A stretch of DNA of 55,486 bases from Pseudomonadota bacterium (GTDB lineage: Bacteria > Pseudomonadota > Gammaproteobacteria > Steroidobacterales > Steroidobacteraceae). A program made the position numbers and the translations under genes. The notes beneath the pieces are model-generated. The model ran no database searches and was not told the DNA's origin. It was given only the letters and a program-made list of their open reading frames with translations. The stretch spans positions 1 to 55,486 of the forward strand of contig JAJYLP010000011.1 in assembly GCA_021787615.1 (NCBI GenBank). Reading direction: 5' to 3'. The stretch's first letter is position 1. Each line of letters opens with the position of its first letter. This document shows, piece after piece, positions 11,562 to 23,405 of this stretch.

Positions 11562-13991
11562 CTACGAGCGGCCGGCTGCCGGGCGCCAGCGGCGCAGCAG
11601 CAGGGCGTTCGACACGACGCTCACCGATGAGAGCGCCATGGCGGCGCCGGCGATCATCGGATTGAGCAGACCAAGGGCTGCGGCCGGCAGACCGATGAGG
11701 TTGTAGAAGAACGCCCAGAACAGCCCCTGGCGGATCTTGCGGTAGGTCGCGCGGCTCACCGCGATGGCATCGCCCACCAGGCGGGGGTCGCCGCGCATCA
11801 ACGTGATCGAGGCCGTCTCGAGCGCGGCATCCGCGCCGGTGCCCATGGCCATGCCGACATCGGCCGCCGCCAGCGCCGGAGCGTCGTTGACGCCATCGCC
11901 GACCATGCCGACGCGCCGTCCGGCGGCCTGCAGCCGGCGCACCTGCTCGGCCTTCCCGGCAGGCGCCACCTCGCTCAGCACGTGCCGGATGCCGAGCGCG
12001 GCGGCCACCGGCTGCGCGGCGCTCGGGTGATCGCCGGTGAGCAGCACGGTCTCGACGCCGATGGCCTGCAGCTGGCGGACCGCGGCGAGGGCGGCGGGCT
12101 TGATCGGGTCGGCGCAGGCGAGCAGCCCGAGCCAGCGCGGGGTATCCGTGACGTCCGCCACCCACATGAGCGTGCGCCCCTGGCCTTCGAGGCGGGCTGC
12201 GTCGGCTTCACCGCCGGCAATCGGCACACCGAGCCTGCGCATCAGGGCCCGGTTGCCCACCGCCACGCGCCGGTCCGTCAGGCGCGCGGTCAGCCCCTCG
12301 CCGGGGTGAGCCTGAAACTCCCGCAGCGCCGGCAGCGCCAAGCCTTCGGCTCGCGCACGGGCGAGCACTGCGCGGGCGAGCGGGTGTTCGCTGCCGCTCT
12401 GCGCCGCGGCCGTGAGGGCGAGCAGATCCGGCTCGGGCAGGCCCGCGGCCCGCAGCTCCACCACCGCCGGACGCCCCTCGGTGAGCGTGCCGGTCTTGTC
12501 GAACACCACGGTATCGAGCCGATGGGCCCCCTCGAGCGCCTCGGCGTCGCGGATCAGAATGCCGGCCCGCGCGGCGGCGCCCGTACCCACCATCAGTGCC
12601 GTCGGCGTCGCGAGCCCGAGCGCGCACGGGCAGGCGATCACCAGGACGGAGACGGCCGCGATCAGCCCGGCGCCGAACTGGCCGGCGATGAGCCACCAGC
12701 CGAGCCACGCCGCGAGCGCCACGGCCAGCACCACCGGGACGAACACCCCAGCCACGCGATCGACCAGCCGCTGCACGGGGGGCTTGCGCGCCTGGGCGCC
12801 CTCGACGAGCGCGATGATGCGCGCCAGCACGGAGTGCTCGGCGCTCGCGCGGGTCTCGATGCGCAGCAGGCCGCTGCCGTTGATGGCCCCACCGGTCACC
12901 GGATCGCCCACGGAGCGATTGACCGGCAGGCTCTCTCCGGTGAGCAGGCTCTCGTCGAGCTCGCTCGTGCCGCTGCGCACGATGCCGTCGACCGGGACTC
13001 GCTCGCCGGGGCGAACGATCACCAGATCGCCGACCGCGACCGCCTCGACCGGGATCTCGACCTCGCCGCCCTCGCGCAGCACGCGCGCGCGCTGCGGGCG
13101 CAGCGACATGAGTTGGCGGATCGCCGCGGTGGTGGCGCGCTTGGCGCGCGCCTCGAGCCATTTGCCGGCGGTCACGAGAGCGATGACCATGGCCGCGGAA
13201 TCGAAGTACAGCGGCGGGTGCGTGCGCGTGAGCAGGAGCCAGAGACTGTAGAAGTAGGCCGCGGAAGTGCCGAGCGCGACCAGCACATCCATGTTGCCGA
13301 CCCCGGAGCGCAGCGCCTTCCAGGCGCCGCGGTAAAAGCGCGCGCCGATGACGAACTGCACCGGAGTGGCGAGTGCGAGTTGCAGCCAGGGGGCGAGCGC
13401 CACGCCCAGCATGGGCAGCAGCAGCGGAACGCTGAGCAGCCCCGCGGCGGCGAGGCGCAGGCTCTCGCGCCGCAATCGCCCGGCCTGCTCGGCCTCGAGG
13501 CGCCCCTCACGCGCCGCATCGCCGGTGAGCTCGGCATCGTAGCCGGCGCGCTGCACCGCGGCGATCAGCGCCGCCGGCGAGGCCGCTGCGCCAATGCCCT
13601 GCACGGTGGCCCGCTCGGTTGCCAGATTCACCGTCGCCTCGAGCACGCCAGGAACCGAGCGCAGCGCCTTCTCCACGCGCAGCGCGCACGTGGCGCAAGT
13701 CATCCCCGAGACCGCGAGCTGACGGGTCTCCTGCGGCACGTCGTAGCCGGCTGCACGGACCGCATCGGCGAGCTGCGCGACGCTCACCTGCGCGGCATCG
13801 AAGTGCACGTCGGCCCGTTCGGTTGCGAGATTCACGGCGGCGCTCACCGACGCCAGGCCGCTCAGAGCACGCTCCACCCGCGACGCGCAGGTCGCGCAGG
13901 TCATGCCCTCGATCGGCAGACTCACATGATCGGACCCCATCTGAACGGCAGGAACGGCCACGCTCGGCTCCTTGCGGCTGATCTCCGGCAC
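11562..13991 (-). CDS. copA: copper-exporting P1B-type ATPase (CopA-like)
   Basis: The 809-aa inner-membrane ATPase exports Cu(I) from the cytoplasm. Two N-terminal HMA domains carry GMTCATC (near residues 28-35 and 95-102). Eight membrane helices are expected; the metal-binding CPC lies in [17 protein letters not shown], and the phosphorylation site in [11 protein letters not shown]. The ATP-binding HP motif ([11 protein letters not shown]) and the [10 protein letters not shown] hinge are present, all in normal order. It is convergent with the DsbG-like gene (13 bp apart) and follows a MarR-like regulator on the same strand. Confidence 0.93.
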   Translation of the reverse strand: MPEISRKEPSVAVPAVQMGSDHVSLPIEGMTCATCASRVERALSGLASVSAAVNLATERADVHFDAAQVSVAQLADAVRAAGYDVPQETRQLAVSGMTCATCALRVEKALRSVPGVLEATVNLATERATVQGIGAAASPAALIAAVQRAGYDAELTGDAAREGRLEAEQAGRLRRESLRLAAAGLLSVPLLLPMLGVALAPWLQLALATPVQFVIGARFYRGAWKALRSGVGNMDVLVALGTSAAYFYSLWLLLTRTHPPLYFDSAAMVIALVTAGKWLEARAKRATTAAIRQLMSLRPQRARVLREGGEVEIPVEAVAVGDLVIVRPGERVPVDGIVRSGTSELDESLLTGESLPVNRSVGDPVTGGAINGSGLLRIETRASAEHSVLARIIALVEGAQARKPPVQRLVDRVAGVFVPVVLAVALAAWLGWWLIAGQFGAGLIAAVSVLVIACPCALGLATPTALMVGTGAAARAGILIRDAEALEGAHRLDTVVFDKTGTLTEGRPAVVELRAAGLPEPDLLALTAAAQSGSEHPLARAVLARARAEGLALPALREFQAHPGEGLTARLTDRRVAVGNRALMRRLGVPIAGGEADAARLEGQGRTLMWVADVTDTPRWLGLLACADPIKPAALAAVRQLQAIGVETVLLTGDHPSAAQPVAAALGIRHVLSEVAPAGKAEQVRRLQAAGRRVGMVGDGVNDAPALAAADVGMAMGTGADAALETASITLMRGDPRLVGDAIAVSRATYRKIRQGLFWAFFYNLIGLPAAALGLLNPMIAGAAMALSSVSVVSNALLLRRWRPAAGRS

Positions 13992-14104
13992 GGCGCCGGA
14001 TGAGGGCCATGCTACGGCCTGGAGCCGGCTCCCGAGTCAAGGGGTGCCCGGTGGGAGGCCGCGATCCCAAATCCATCCGCTCTCAGATTTAACCGCAAAC
14101 GGAT

Positions 14105-14458
14105 TTATCTGCCGGCAGGCAGGTCTGCGCGCAGCGCGCTCGAGCAGGCATCGACGAGCTCACGTCCCGCTGAGGTCAGCTGCACCCACGAGGCCCGGCG
14201 GTCCTCCTCGGCGGTGGTGATGTCCACCAGGCCGGCGCGCTTGAGCGCGGCGCACAGCCGGCTCGCGCGCGATTGACCCAGACCGAGCCGTTCGCGCAGC
14301 TCACCCATCCTGACCGCAGCATCGGGCCGAGTCCCCAGATAGACGAGGATCGGCTCGGCGAAGCCCGGCAGGCGGTTGCCGCTGCCCGTCCGCAGACGCA
14401 GCAGCGCTCCGAGCAGACGATTCAACTCATCGGCGCAAGGGGTAACCCGCCGTGACAT
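14105..14458 (-). CDS. MarR-like winged-helix regulator
   Basis: I start at ATG 14458 (MSRRVTPCADELNRLL), giving 117 aa; the open frame extends upstream without resembling protein. The core MGELRERLGLGQSRASRLCAALKRAGLVD is a winged helix recognition unit, followed by the wing EEDRRASWVQLTSAG, which is the DxRxxxxxLTxxG pattern of MarR proteins. It lies 113 bp upstream of copA on the same strand and may control it, though MarR proteins are not the usual copper regulators (CueR/CsoR). It is slightly short for MarR (usually about 140 aa). Confidence 0.72.
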   Translation of the reverse strand: MSRRVTPCADELNRLLGALLRLRTGSGNRLPGFAEPILVYLGTRPDAAVRMGELRERLGLGQSRASRLCAALKRAGLVDITTAEEDRRASWVQLTSAGRELVDACSSALRADLPAGR

Positions 14459-14599
14459 CGGCACCGACCGTAGCAGGTCGCACTCAGCGCCCGCATGACC
14501 CGGGTCGCAGTATAGGCCGCGCCGCGCCGGCCTGATACCGGCCCGGATCACCCCCAAACGGCGCACTGCGGGGGCGATGCCGCAAGCCCGGCGCCGCGG

Positions 14600-15625
14600 G
14601 TGAGCGAGCTTGCATGCGCGGCGCGGGCCGCTACCATGCCCGAGTCGCGCGGCGAACGGGCCGCGGGATCGCAGACCGCCGCCAACATGTCCGCCGAGCC
14701 GCAACCCGCCCCAGTGCAACCGCCCGATCCCGCCCCGCCACGGCCGACCCCCGAGGAGGCGCCGCCGGTGTGGTGGGTGCGGCTCGTCTCACGGGTCCCG
14801 CTGGCGCTGCTCTATCGCCTGGCCGACCTGCTCGGCTGGCTCGCCTTCCGGCTCTTCCCGTACCGCGATGCGGTGGTGCGGGAGAATCTCTCGTGCGCCT
14901 TCCCCGGCTGGGACGAGGCGCGCATGCGCGAGGTGCGCCGGCGCTACTATCAGGGCTTCGCCGACATGCTGGTCGAGGTGATCAAGTCGGCGAGCCTCTC
15001 GGAGCGCGAGTTCCGCCGCCGCGTGCGCATCGTGAATCTCGAGGCGCCGCGCTCGCACCTCGCCGAGGGCCGCTCGGTGCTGCTCACCGCCGCGCACCAG
15101 TGCAACTGGGAGTGGATGCTGCTTGCGCTCTCGCTCGAGCTCGGCTACCCGCTCGAGGCCGCCTACAAGCCGCTGGTCGATGTGTGGGCCGAGCGGGAGA
15201 TGAGAAAGGTCCGCAGCCGCTTCGGCTGCCGGCTGATTCCGGCCAAGCAGCTGCTCGCGGACATCCTCCAGCGCGGCCCTGCCGCGCGCGCGGTCGCGAT
15301 GGTGGCCGATCAGGAGCCGACCACGAGCGAGCGCAAGCACTGGACGCGCTTTCTCAACCGCGACACCGCCTTCTTCATGGGCCCGGAGGAGATCTCCCGC
15401 GTCACGCGCCTGCCGGTGTTCTTCATCGCCATGCGGCGCGTGCGGCGCGGCCACTACGAGATGGAGTTCCGGCCGCTGCGGGCGCCGGGCGAGACTCTTG
15501 CCCCCGGTGAGCTCACCGAGCGCTACGTGCGCGCGGTCGAGCGGCAGATCACCGCGGCGCCCTCGGACTGGCCCTGGTCGCACAAGCGCTGGAAGCTGAA
15601 GAAGTCCCTCTACGCGGGCCGCTAG
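14600..15625 (+). CDS. LpxL/HtrB-like lipid A acyltransferase
   Basis: Members of this family (PF03279) transfer a secondary acyl chain from acyl-ACP to Kdo2-lipid IVA, or more generally to glycolipids, at the inner membrane. The protein has one N-terminal hydrophobic helix ([19 protein letters not shown]), the catalytic HX4E motif as AAHQCNWEW, and [22 protein letters not shown] typical of the family. The first 50 residues are proline-rich and poorly conserved in feel. The GTG at 14600 is the longest option; ATG 14636 and ATG 14687 are also in frame and 14687 would give a more usual length. The stop overlaps the convergent ispH stop by 4 bp. Confidence 0.85.
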   Translation: MSELACAARAATMPESRGERAAGSQTAANMSAEPQPAPVQPPDPAPPRPTPEEAPPVWWVRLVSRVPLALLYRLADLLGWLAFRLFPYRDAVVRENLSCAFPGWDEARMREVRRRYYQGFADMLVEVIKSASLSEREFRRRVRIVNLEAPRSHLAEGRSVLLTAAHQCNWEWMLLALSLELGYPLEAAYKPLVDVWAEREMRKVRSRFGCRLIPAKQLLADILQRGPAARAVAMVADQEPTTSERKHWTRFLNRDTAFFMGPEEISRVTRLPVFFIAMRRVRRGHYEMEFRPLRAPGETLAPGELTERYVRAVERQITAAPSDWPWSHKRWKLKKSLYAGR

Positions 15626-16560
15626 GCGCGCCTGAGCTCGCGCGGCAGGCCGAACGTCACTTTCTCCTCGCGCCCGGAGATCTCGCGCGGCACCTGCGCG
15701 CCCCACTCGTGCAACTGTTCCAAGACCCCACGCACCAGCACCTCCGGCGCCGAGGCGCCCGCGGTGAGCCCCACGCAGCGCTTGCCCTCGAACCATTCGC
15801 GCCTGAGGTCCTGGGGCCCATCGACCAGGTAGCCGGGCACTCCGGCCCGCTCGGCGAGCTCGCGCAGGCGGTTGGAGTTGGAGCTGGCCCGCGAGCCCAC
15901 CACGATGAGGATGTCGCACTCCGTGAGCAGCTTCTTGACCGCATCCTGGCGGTTCTGCGTGGCGTAGCAGATGTCCTCCTTGCGCGGGGTGGCGAGCTCG
16001 GCGAACCGCCGCTTCAGCGTGGCGACGATCTCCGCGGTGTCGTCCACCGAGAGGGTGGTCTGGGTCACCAACGCGAGCTGTGCCGGATCGCTCACCTCCA
16101 GACGCTCGGCCTCCGCGGCGTTGCCCACCAGGTACATCCGCCCGCCGAAGGAGGTGTCGAAGCGCCCCATGGTGCCTTCGACTTCCGGATGGCCGGCGTG
16201 CCCGATGAGAATCACCTCACGCCCCTCCCGCGCGTAGCGCTGCACCTCCATGTGCACCTTGGTCACGAGCGGACAGGTGGCGTCGAATACCTTCAGGCCG
16301 CGCTCGCGCGCCTCGTCCTCCACCGCATGGGAGACCCCGTGGGCGGAGAAGATGACGGTCGCGCCGCCGGGCACCTCGCGCAGCTCCTCGACGAACACCG
16401 CGCCGCGCTCGCGCAGCCGGTCGACCACGTGGCGGTTGTGCACCACCTCGTGGCGGACATAGATCGGCGCTCCGAACATGTCGATGGCCCGCTCGACGAT
16501 GTCGATGGCCCGGTCGACGCCCGCGCAAAACCCGCGCGGATTGGCCAGCAGCACTTGCAT
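15622..16560 (-). CDS. ispH: 4-hydroxy-3-methylbut-2-enyl diphosphate reductase (IspH)
   Basis: IspH is the last enzyme of the MEP pathway; it reduces HMBPP to IPP and DMAPP with a 4Fe-4S cluster. The 312-aa protein starts [19 protein letters not shown]. The three cluster cysteines appear in GFCAGV, DATCPLV and ICYATQNRQ. The active-site EVVHN region and Glu in the TQTTLS neighbourhood are present. The start codon overlaps the lspA stop by one base (TGATG), so it is translated in the ribF-ileS-lspA-ispH operon. FkpB (slpA), often found between lspA and ispH, is absent. Confidence 0.96.
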   Translation of the reverse strand: MQVLLANPRGFCAGVDRAIDIVERAIDMFGAPIYVRHEVVHNRHVVDRLRERGAVFVEELREVPGGATVIFSAHGVSHAVEDEARERGLKVFDATCPLVTKVHMEVQRYAREGREVILIGHAGHPEVEGTMGRFDTSFGGRMYLVGNAAEAERLEVSDPAQLALVTQTTLSVDDTAEIVATLKRRFAELATPRKEDICYATQNRQDAVKKLLTECDILIVVGSRASSNSNRLRELAERAGVPGYLVDGPQDLRREWFEGKRCVGLTAGASAPEVLVRGVLEQLHEWGAQVPREISGREEKVTFGLPRELRRA

Positions 16561-17120
16561 CAGGTGTCCTCCTGTCGGGATGGGCTGCGCGCGCCGTGGC
16601 GGCTCTCGCGCCACAGATCGATCAGCAGCAGCGCCGCCCCGACGGTGATCGATGAATCCGCCATATTGAACGCCGGAAAGTAGTGTCCGCGCCAGTGCGC
16701 GCTGATGAAATCCACCACATACCCCAGGCGCAGCCGGTCGATGAGATTGCCGAGCGCCCCGCCGAGGATGAGCGCGAGGGCCGCGCAGAGCAGCCGCTGG
16801 CGGCGCGCCTCGAGCCGGCCGAGGTAGCCGATGATCAGCACCGCCACCACGAGCGCGAGCACGGTGAGCACCCAGCGCTGCCAGCCGCTCTGGTCGGCGA
16901 GAAAACTGAACGCCGCGCCGGTGTTGTAGGCGAGCGTCAGGTCGAGCACCGGGAGGATGGGCCGCGCGGCGTGGAAGCTCAGGTGCCGCACCACCCAGGC
17001 CTTGCTCCACTGGTCGAGCCCGATGACCACGAGCGACAGCGCGAGCCAGATGCGGCCGCTGAGCGGGCGCGCGGCGGATGCGCCAGCGCCGGGGGCGCGC
17101 GGTTCGTTCTCTGTGCTCAT
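16560..17120 (-). CDS. lspA: lipoprotein signal peptidase (LspA, signal peptidase II)
   Basis: LspA is an inner-membrane aspartic protease that removes signal peptides from diacylglyceryl-modified prolipoproteins. Starting at ATG 17120 it has 186 aa and four membrane helices. The catalytic aspartates lie in [15 protein letters not shown] and FNMADSSI, the standard motifs; NTGAAFSFL is the other conserved segment. A 25-residue hydrophilic N-terminal extension precedes the first helix. Its ATG overlaps the ileS stop (ATGA), showing translational coupling. Confidence 0.96.
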   Translation of the reverse strand: MSTENEPRAPGAGASAARPLSGRIWLALSLVVIGLDQWSKAWVVRHLSFHAARPILPVLDLTLAYNTGAAFSFLADQSGWQRWVLTVLALVVAVLIIGYLGRLEARRQRLLCAALALILGGALGNLIDRLRLGYVVDFISAHWRGHYFPAFNMADSSITVGAALLLIDLWRESRHGARSPSRQEDT

Positions 17121-19942
17121 AGGAAGTGCCGTTCCTCGCCCGCACCCTCGATGTTGCTGATGCACCGGCCGCACAGCTGCGGGTGCGCGGCGTTCGCCCC
17201 GACATCGGGGCGGCGCTGCCAGCAGCGGACGCATTTCGCATCATGCGTCGGCTTGACGGCCACCCACACATCCTCGCGCCCGGTGTTGACCGCCGGGGCG
17301 GCGCCGGCCGGGGGCGCCGCGGCGAGGCGATGCACGCGGGCATGCGAGGTGATGAAAAAGAAGCGCAGCTCCTCGCCGAGCGAGGCGAACCGCTCGTACT
17401 GCCCGGGCCCGCAGTATACGTCGACCTCGGCGTCGAGCGGCGCGCCGATCTGTCCCGCATCGCGCAGCTTCTCGAGCTCGCGCGTGACGTCGGCGCGCAG
17501 CGCGAGCAGCGCCGTCCAGTCGATCGCGGGGGCCGGCATCTGCGCCAGCTCATGCCAGGTGGCGAGAAACACCGATTCCTCGCGCTCGCCCGGCACGTAC
17601 TGCCAGATCTCCTCGGCGGTGAACGAGAGGATCGGCGCGAGCCAGCGGACCATGCTCTCGGTGATGTGGTACATCGCGGTCTGCGCCGAGCGGCGTGCGC
17701 GCGAGGTCGCGGGCAGCGTGTACATGCGGTCCTTCAGCACATCGAGGTAGAACGCGCCGAGCTCGACGCTGCAGAAGTTGTGCACCTTCTGGTAGACCAG
17801 GTGAAACGTGTAGCGGCGGTAGGCGTCGCGGATCTCCTGCTGCAGCGCCGCGGCGCGCCCGAGCGCCCAGCGGTCGAGCTCGAGCAGCTCGCCGGGCGCC
17901 AGCGCATCGCGCGCCGGATCGAATCCATCGAGGTTGCCGAGGAGGTAACGCGCGGTGTTGCGGATGCGCCGGTAGGAATCCGACATGCGCTTCAAGATCT
18001 CGTCCGACACGCTCATCTCGTTGGCGTAGTCGGTGGCCGAGACCCACAGACGCAGCACGTCCGCCCCGAGGCTCTGCATCACCTTCTGCGGCGCGACCAC
18101 GTTGCCGAGGGACTTCGACTGCTTGCGCCCCTGCTCATCGACCGTGAACCCGTGGGTGAGCACGCCGCGGTACGGGGCGCGCTCATAGAGCGCCTCGGAC
18201 ATCAGCAGCGAGCTGTGGAACCAGCCGCGGTGCTGGTCCGAGCCCTCCAGGTACAGATCGACGGGCGAGGCGATCTCCGGCCGCTCGTGACCGACGCACT
18301 CGAACGAAAGCCCCGAGTCGGCCCACACGTCCATCACGTCGGTGACCTTCTCGTACTGGCTCGCCTCCTCGCCGAGGAGCTCACCCGGATCGAGCCCGAA
18401 CCAGGCCTCGATGCCCTCGCGCTCGACGCGCGCGGCGATTGCCTCGATCAGCTCCGCGGTGCGCGGATGCAGCTCCCCGCTGCCGGCGCGCACGAACAGC
18501 GCGATCGGCACGCCCCAGAGCCGCTGGCGCGAGATGCACCAGTCGGGGCGCACTTCGATCATGCCGCTGATGCGCTGCTCGCCCCACTCGGGCGTCCAGG
18601 TCACCTGCTTGATGTCGCGCAGCGCGTGCTCGCGCAGCCCGTTGGTGTCCATGCCGATGAACCACTGCGGCGTGGCGCGGAAGATGACCGGGCTCTTGTG
18701 CCGCCAGCAGTGCGGGTAGCTGTGCAGGAACGGCTGGTGCGCGAGCAGCCGCCCGCGCTCGCGCAGCGCCTCGATCAGCACCGGGTTGGCCTCATCGACG
18801 CGCAGCCCCGCCACGAGCGGGGTGTCGGGCAGGAACCGCCCGTCGCTGCCGACCGGGTTCACGACCGCGAGCCCGTAGCGCCGGCCGACCACGAAGTCCT
18901 CCTGGCCGTGGCCGGGGGCGGTGTGCACCGCGCCCGTGCCGGCATCGAGGGTGACGTGCTCGGCGAGAACCACCGGGACTGTCCGGTCCTGAAAGGGATG
19001 CGCGAGCGAGAGGCCCTCGAGCGCGCCGCCCTCGGCCTCGGCGAGCACCCGGTGGGCCGCCGCGCCGTAGCGCTTCAGGCACGCCTCGATCAGCTCCGAG
19101 GCCAGGATCAGCCGGCGCCGCTGGCCGCCGATCTCGGCCTCGAGCAGCGCATAGCGGATCGTCTGCCCGAGCGCCACGGCCTGGTTCGCCGGCAGCGTCC
19201 AGGGCGTGGTGGTCCAGATGACGAGCTCGGCGGGCTCCCCGCCCAGCGCCGCCGGCGCGAGCGCGAAACGCCGCTCGAGATCGCCGGGGTCGGCGACCCG
19301 GAAGCCCACATCGACCGCCGGAGAAGTCCGGTCGGCGTACTCGACCTCCGCCTCCGCGAGCGCCGAGCGGCAATCGAGGCACCAGTGCACGGGCTTGACG
19401 CCCTTGTAGAGGTGGCCGTTGCGGATGATGCGCCCGAGGGCGCGGATCTGCTGCGCCTCGTAGCGCGGGGACATGGTCAGATAGGGCCGCTCCCAGTCGC
19501 CGAGCACCCCGAGGCGCTTGAAGTCCCGGCGCTGCAGCTCGATCTGCTCGGCCGCGTAGGCGCGGCAGGCGGCGCGAAAGGCGGCCGCATCGAGCCGGCC
19601 GCCCGCCCGGCCGTGCTTCTTCTCGACCTGCAGCTCGATCGGCAGACCATGGCAGTCCCAGCCGGGGATGTAGGGCGCATCGAAGCCCTCGAGGGAGCGC
19701 GCCTTGACGATGATGTCCTTGAGGATCTTGTTGACGGCATGCCCGATGTGGATCACGCCATTGGCATAGGGAGGCCCGTCGTGCAGCACGAAGCGCGGCC
19801 GCCCGCGCGAGCGCTCGCGCAGCTTGGCGTAGATGCCGCGCTCGTCCCAGGAGGCCACCATCGCCGGCTCGCGCTGAGCCAGGTCCGCCTTCATCGGAAA
19901 GCGTGTCGCAGGCAGGTTGATCGTGTGTTTGTAATCGGACAT
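17117..19942 (-). CDS. ileS: isoleucyl-tRNA synthetase
   Basis: This class I synthetase charges tRNA-Ile. I start at ATG 19942 ([11 protein letters not shown]), 941 aa, the normal bacterial length. The HIGH motif is [11 protein letters not shown] near residue 60, the CP1 editing domain follows ([15 protein letters not shown]), and the KMSKS motif is KQSKSLGN near 600. The C-terminal zinc site is visible as CVRCWQRR and LCGRC. It is the large central gene of the ribF-ileS-lspA-ispH operon, 41 bp after ribF. Confidence 0.97.
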   Translation of the reverse strand: MSDYKHTINLPATRFPMKADLAQREPAMVASWDERGIYAKLRERSRGRPRFVLHDGPPYANGVIHIGHAVNKILKDIIVKARSLEGFDAPYIPGWDCHGLPIELQVEKKHGRAGGRLDAAAFRAACRAYAAEQIELQRRDFKRLGVLGDWERPYLTMSPRYEAQQIRALGRIIRNGHLYKGVKPVHWCLDCRSALAEAEVEYADRTSPAVDVGFRVADPGDLERRFALAPAALGGEPAELVIWTTTPWTLPANQAVALGQTIRYALLEAEIGGQRRRLILASELIEACLKRYGAAAHRVLAEAEGGALEGLSLAHPFQDRTVPVVLAEHVTLDAGTGAVHTAPGHGQEDFVVGRRYGLAVVNPVGSDGRFLPDTPLVAGLRVDEANPVLIEALRERGRLLAHQPFLHSYPHCWRHKSPVIFRATPQWFIGMDTNGLREHALRDIKQVTWTPEWGEQRISGMIEVRPDWCISRQRLWGVPIALFVRAGSGELHPRTAELIEAIAARVEREGIEAWFGLDPGELLGEEASQYEKVTDVMDVWADSGLSFECVGHERPEIASPVDLYLEGSDQHRGWFHSSLLMSEALYERAPYRGVLTHGFTVDEQGRKQSKSLGNVVAPQKVMQSLGADVLRLWVSATDYANEMSVSDEILKRMSDSYRRIRNTARYLLGNLDGFDPARDALAPGELLELDRWALGRAAALQQEIRDAYRRYTFHLVYQKVHNFCSVELGAFYLDVLKDRMYTLPATSRARRSAQTAMYHITESMVRWLAPILSFTAEEIWQYVPGEREESVFLATWHELAQMPAPAIDWTALLALRADVTRELEKLRDAGQIGAPLDAEVDVYCGPGQYERFASLGEELRFFFITSHARVHRLAAAPPAGAAPAVNTGREDVWVAVKPTHDAKCVRCWQRRPDVGANAAHPQLCGRCISNIEGAGEERHFL

Positions 19943-19983
19943 GAAATCGCCGTCGCCGTCGCCGTTCCCGGCCCGCGGCCGGA

Positions 19984-20907
19984 TCAAACCCTCAGAATCG
20001 TTCGGGCCGCCTCGGCATCCCGGTGCATCTGCGCCACGAGCGCCTCGAGGTCCTCGAAGCGCGCCTCGTCGCGCAGCTTGGCCACGAACTCCACTTCAAT
20101 CCGCCGGCCGTACAGGTCGGCGGAAAAATCGAACACGTGCACCTCCAGCCGCATCGGCCCGCCGCCCACAGTCGGCCGCCGGCCAAGGCTCGCCACCGCC
20201 GGCAGCGGCCCGGCGGCGATGCCGTGAACGCGCACGGCGAAGATGCCCTCGAGCGGCGAGCGCCGCCGCTCGAGACGCAGGTTCGCGGTCGGGAAGCCGA
20301 GGCGCCGGCCGAGCCGCTCCCCGCCCACCACCCGCCCGCTCATGCTGTAGGGCCGCCCCAGCAGCCGCTCGGCGCGCGCCAACTGCCCGCTCGCGAGCGC
20401 CTCGCGCACCGCGCTGCTGCTCACGCGCTCGCCGTCGAGCGTCACCGGCGCCACCACTTCGGTGGCGAATCCCAGCCGGCGACCAGCCTCGCCCAGCGTC
20501 TCGGCGGTCGCCTCGCCGTTGCGCCCGAAGCGGAAGTCGTGCCCGACCACGACCAGGGGCGCACGCAGCTGCCGCGCGAGCAGCGCCGCAAACGCCTCGC
20601 CGGAGAGGCAGCGCAGCGGCTCGGCGAAGCGCAACAGCCACAGCGCCTCAACGCCGTGCCGCGCGAACACTCTCCAGCGCTCGCGCAACGTGGTCAGGCG
20701 CGCCGGGCAGTCTGCCGGCGCGAAGTACTCGCGCGGCATCGGCTCGAAGGTGAGCACCATCGCGGTGCGAGCGAGCTGCCGCGCGTGCCCCGCCAGGCAC
20801 TCCAGCAGCGCCTGGTGACCGAGGTGAATCCCGTCGAAGGTCCCGATGGTGACGACGCAGCCGCGCCGGGGCTCGGTCAAGCCATTGAGTCCGCGAATCA
20901 GCTCCAT
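19984..20907 (-). CDS. ribF: bifunctional riboflavin kinase / FAD synthetase
   Basis: RibF phosphorylates riboflavin to FMN and adenylates FMN to FAD. The 307-aa protein has the N-terminal nucleotidyl-transferase domain ([16 protein letters not shown], then [15 protein letters not shown]) and the C-terminal kinase domain with [11 protein letters not shown] and the conserved [19 protein letters not shown] segment. It heads the operon and is divergent from rpsT with a 180-bp shared promoter region. Confidence 0.95.
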   Translation of the reverse strand: MELIRGLNGLTEPRRGCVVTIGTFDGIHLGHQALLECLAGHARQLARTAMVLTFEPMPREYFAPADCPARLTTLRERWRVFARHGVEALWLLRFAEPLRCLSGEAFAALLARQLRAPLVVVGHDFRFGRNGEATAETLGEAGRRLGFATEVVAPVTLDGERVSSSAVREALASGQLARAERLLGRPYSMSGRVVGGERLGRRLGFPTANLRLERRRSPLEGIFAVRVHGIAAGPLPAVASLGRRPTVGGGPMRLEVHVFDFSADLYGRRIEVEFVAKLRDEARFEDLEALVAQMHRDAEAARTILRV

Positions 20908-21087
20908 CGGCCGCCCGAGCCGTCACTGCCACACAGAAGAGCTTAAGAATACAGGATTTCGTGTCCGCCGCGGCAGACGCTGCGCTGTCGGCGCCCGCGC
21001 ACGCCCGGGGGCGGGCGTTGACAACGCCCCGGGGGGTGAGCAGACTATCGGCCCCCCGCGACGGGGACCAGGTGATACGGAGCATTT

Positions 21088-21351
21088 GTGGCCAACACGA
21101 AGTCCGCCGAGAAGGCGGCCCACCAAGCTGAAAAACATCGTGCGCGCAACGTTGCGCTGCGCACGCGGATGCGCTCGGCCGTACGTAAAGTAACCACCGC
21201 CATCGCCGGCGGCGACAAGGCTGCCGCTCAGGCGACCTACCAGGCGGCCGTGCCGGTCATCGATACCCTGGTCAACAAACGGATCATCCACCGCAACAAG
21301 GCGGCCCGGCACAAGAGCCATCTGGCCGCTCGCATCCGCGCGATGCATTGA
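21088..21351 (+). CDS. rpsT: 30S ribosomal protein S20
   Basis: The 87-aa, very basic helical protein binds 16S rRNA early in 30S assembly. It starts with GTG (MANTKSAEKAAHQAEKHRARN), a non-ATG start being typical for rpsT and linked to its translational autoregulation in E. coli. The C-terminal segment IIHRNKAARHKSHLAARI is the standard S20 ending. It is transcribed alone, divergent from ribF, and convergent with obg. Confidence 0.97.
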   Translation: MANTKSAEKAAHQAEKHRARNVALRTRMRSAVRKVTTAIAGGDKAAAQATYQAAVPVIDTLVNKRIIHRNKAARHKSHLAARIRAMH

Positions 21352-21428
21352 GAGGCGCACCGTGGACGTCAGCGTCAAGCCGCGTACGACCCTCCTCGTC
21401 CCGCCCCTTACGCCGGTGCCGCTGAAGC

Positions 21429-22544
<1,116 letters not shown>

Positions 22545-22577
22545 TCAGCGATTCGCCGCGGCGAGGGGCGCTGAGGC

Positions 22578-22847
22578 TCAGGCCTGCGCCGCCGCGGGCA
22601 GCACGTTCACGTAGGTGCGCTGCTCGAGCCCCTTGCGCTGAAACTGCACCGTGCCCGTCACCTTGGCAAACAGCGTGTGGTCGGTGCCGATGCCGACGTT
22701 GGCGCCGGCGCGCATGTGCGTGCCGCGCTGGCGCACGAGGATGTTGCCGGCCAGTACGTGCTCGCCGCCGAAGCGCTTCACGCCCAGACGTTTGGAATGG
22801 GACTCGCGGCCGTTCTTGGTGCTGCCGCCTGCCTTTTTGTGTGCCAT
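22578..22847 (-). CDS. rpmA: 50S ribosomal protein L27
   Basis: The 89-aa protein begins [19 protein letters not shown], the conserved N-terminal tail of L27 that reaches the peptidyl-transferase centre. The rest ([18 protein letters not shown], then the [15 protein letters not shown] segment) is standard. It lies 31 bp after rplU on the same strand. Confidence 0.97.
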   Translation of the reverse strand: MAHKKAGGSTKNGRESHSKRLGVKRFGGEHVLAGNILVRQRGTHMRAGANVGIGTDHTLFAKVTGTVQFQRKGLEQRTYVNVLPAAAQA

Positions 22848-22878
22848 GTGTGCACTCTTGCGGTCGAATGGGTGCGCG

Positions 22879-23193
22879 TCAACCCGCGCTGATCGCCGTC
22901 ACCTTCACCTCGGTGAAGGGCTGACGGTGCGTCTTCTGGCGCAGGTAATGCGCGCGCCGTTTGAACTTGACCACCGAGACTTTGCGGCCCTTGCCGTGGC
23001 GCACCACGGTGGCGGTCACCTTGCCGCCCGCAACGAGCGGCTTGCCGAGTGTGACCTCGGCGCCCTCCCCGATGAGCAGCACCCGGTCGAACTCGACCGT
23101 GGCGCCGGGCTCGGCGTCCAGTTTCTCAATGCGCAGCACCCCGTCCTGGGTCACGCGATACTGCTTTCCACCGGTGGCGATCACTGCGTACAT
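22879..23193 (-). CDS. rplU: 50S ribosomal protein L21
   Basis: The 104-aa protein begins [14 protein letters not shown] and ends with the typical [21 protein letters not shown] segment of L21, a 23S rRNA-binding protein. It heads the rplU-rpmA-obgE run and is divergent from ispB; promoters for both must lie in the 212-bp spacer 23194-23405, where I could not fix boxes. Confidence 0.97.
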   Translation of the reverse strand: MYAVIATGGKQYRVTQDGVLRIEKLDAEPGATVEFDRVLLIGEGAEVTLGKPLVAGGKVTATVVRHGKGRKVSVVKFKRRAHYLRQKTHRQPFTEVKVTAISAG

Positions 23194-23405
23194 AAGCTAT
23201 TGAACCGGAACGAGGGACTTGACGAAAGGGCGGGCATTCTACTGGGGCGCCCGGCCCCGGTCAAACGCCGGTGCGCAGCCCGCGCGAGGGCGGGCGCGGG
23301 GCCGCCGGCCGGATTGCACGGCGGGCATTTATTTTCCCGCGCTTCGGCGTGCGGCGCTCCTCCCGGTCGGCTACGATGCGCGGCTGTATCGAAAGTCGCC
23401 CACTA

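Noticed and set aside
16561-17553. Frame joining ispH to an extra 330 residues upstream
   Set aside because: The extension overlaps lspA and ileS in another frame; the start [14 protein letters not shown] at 16560 is the typical IspH start.
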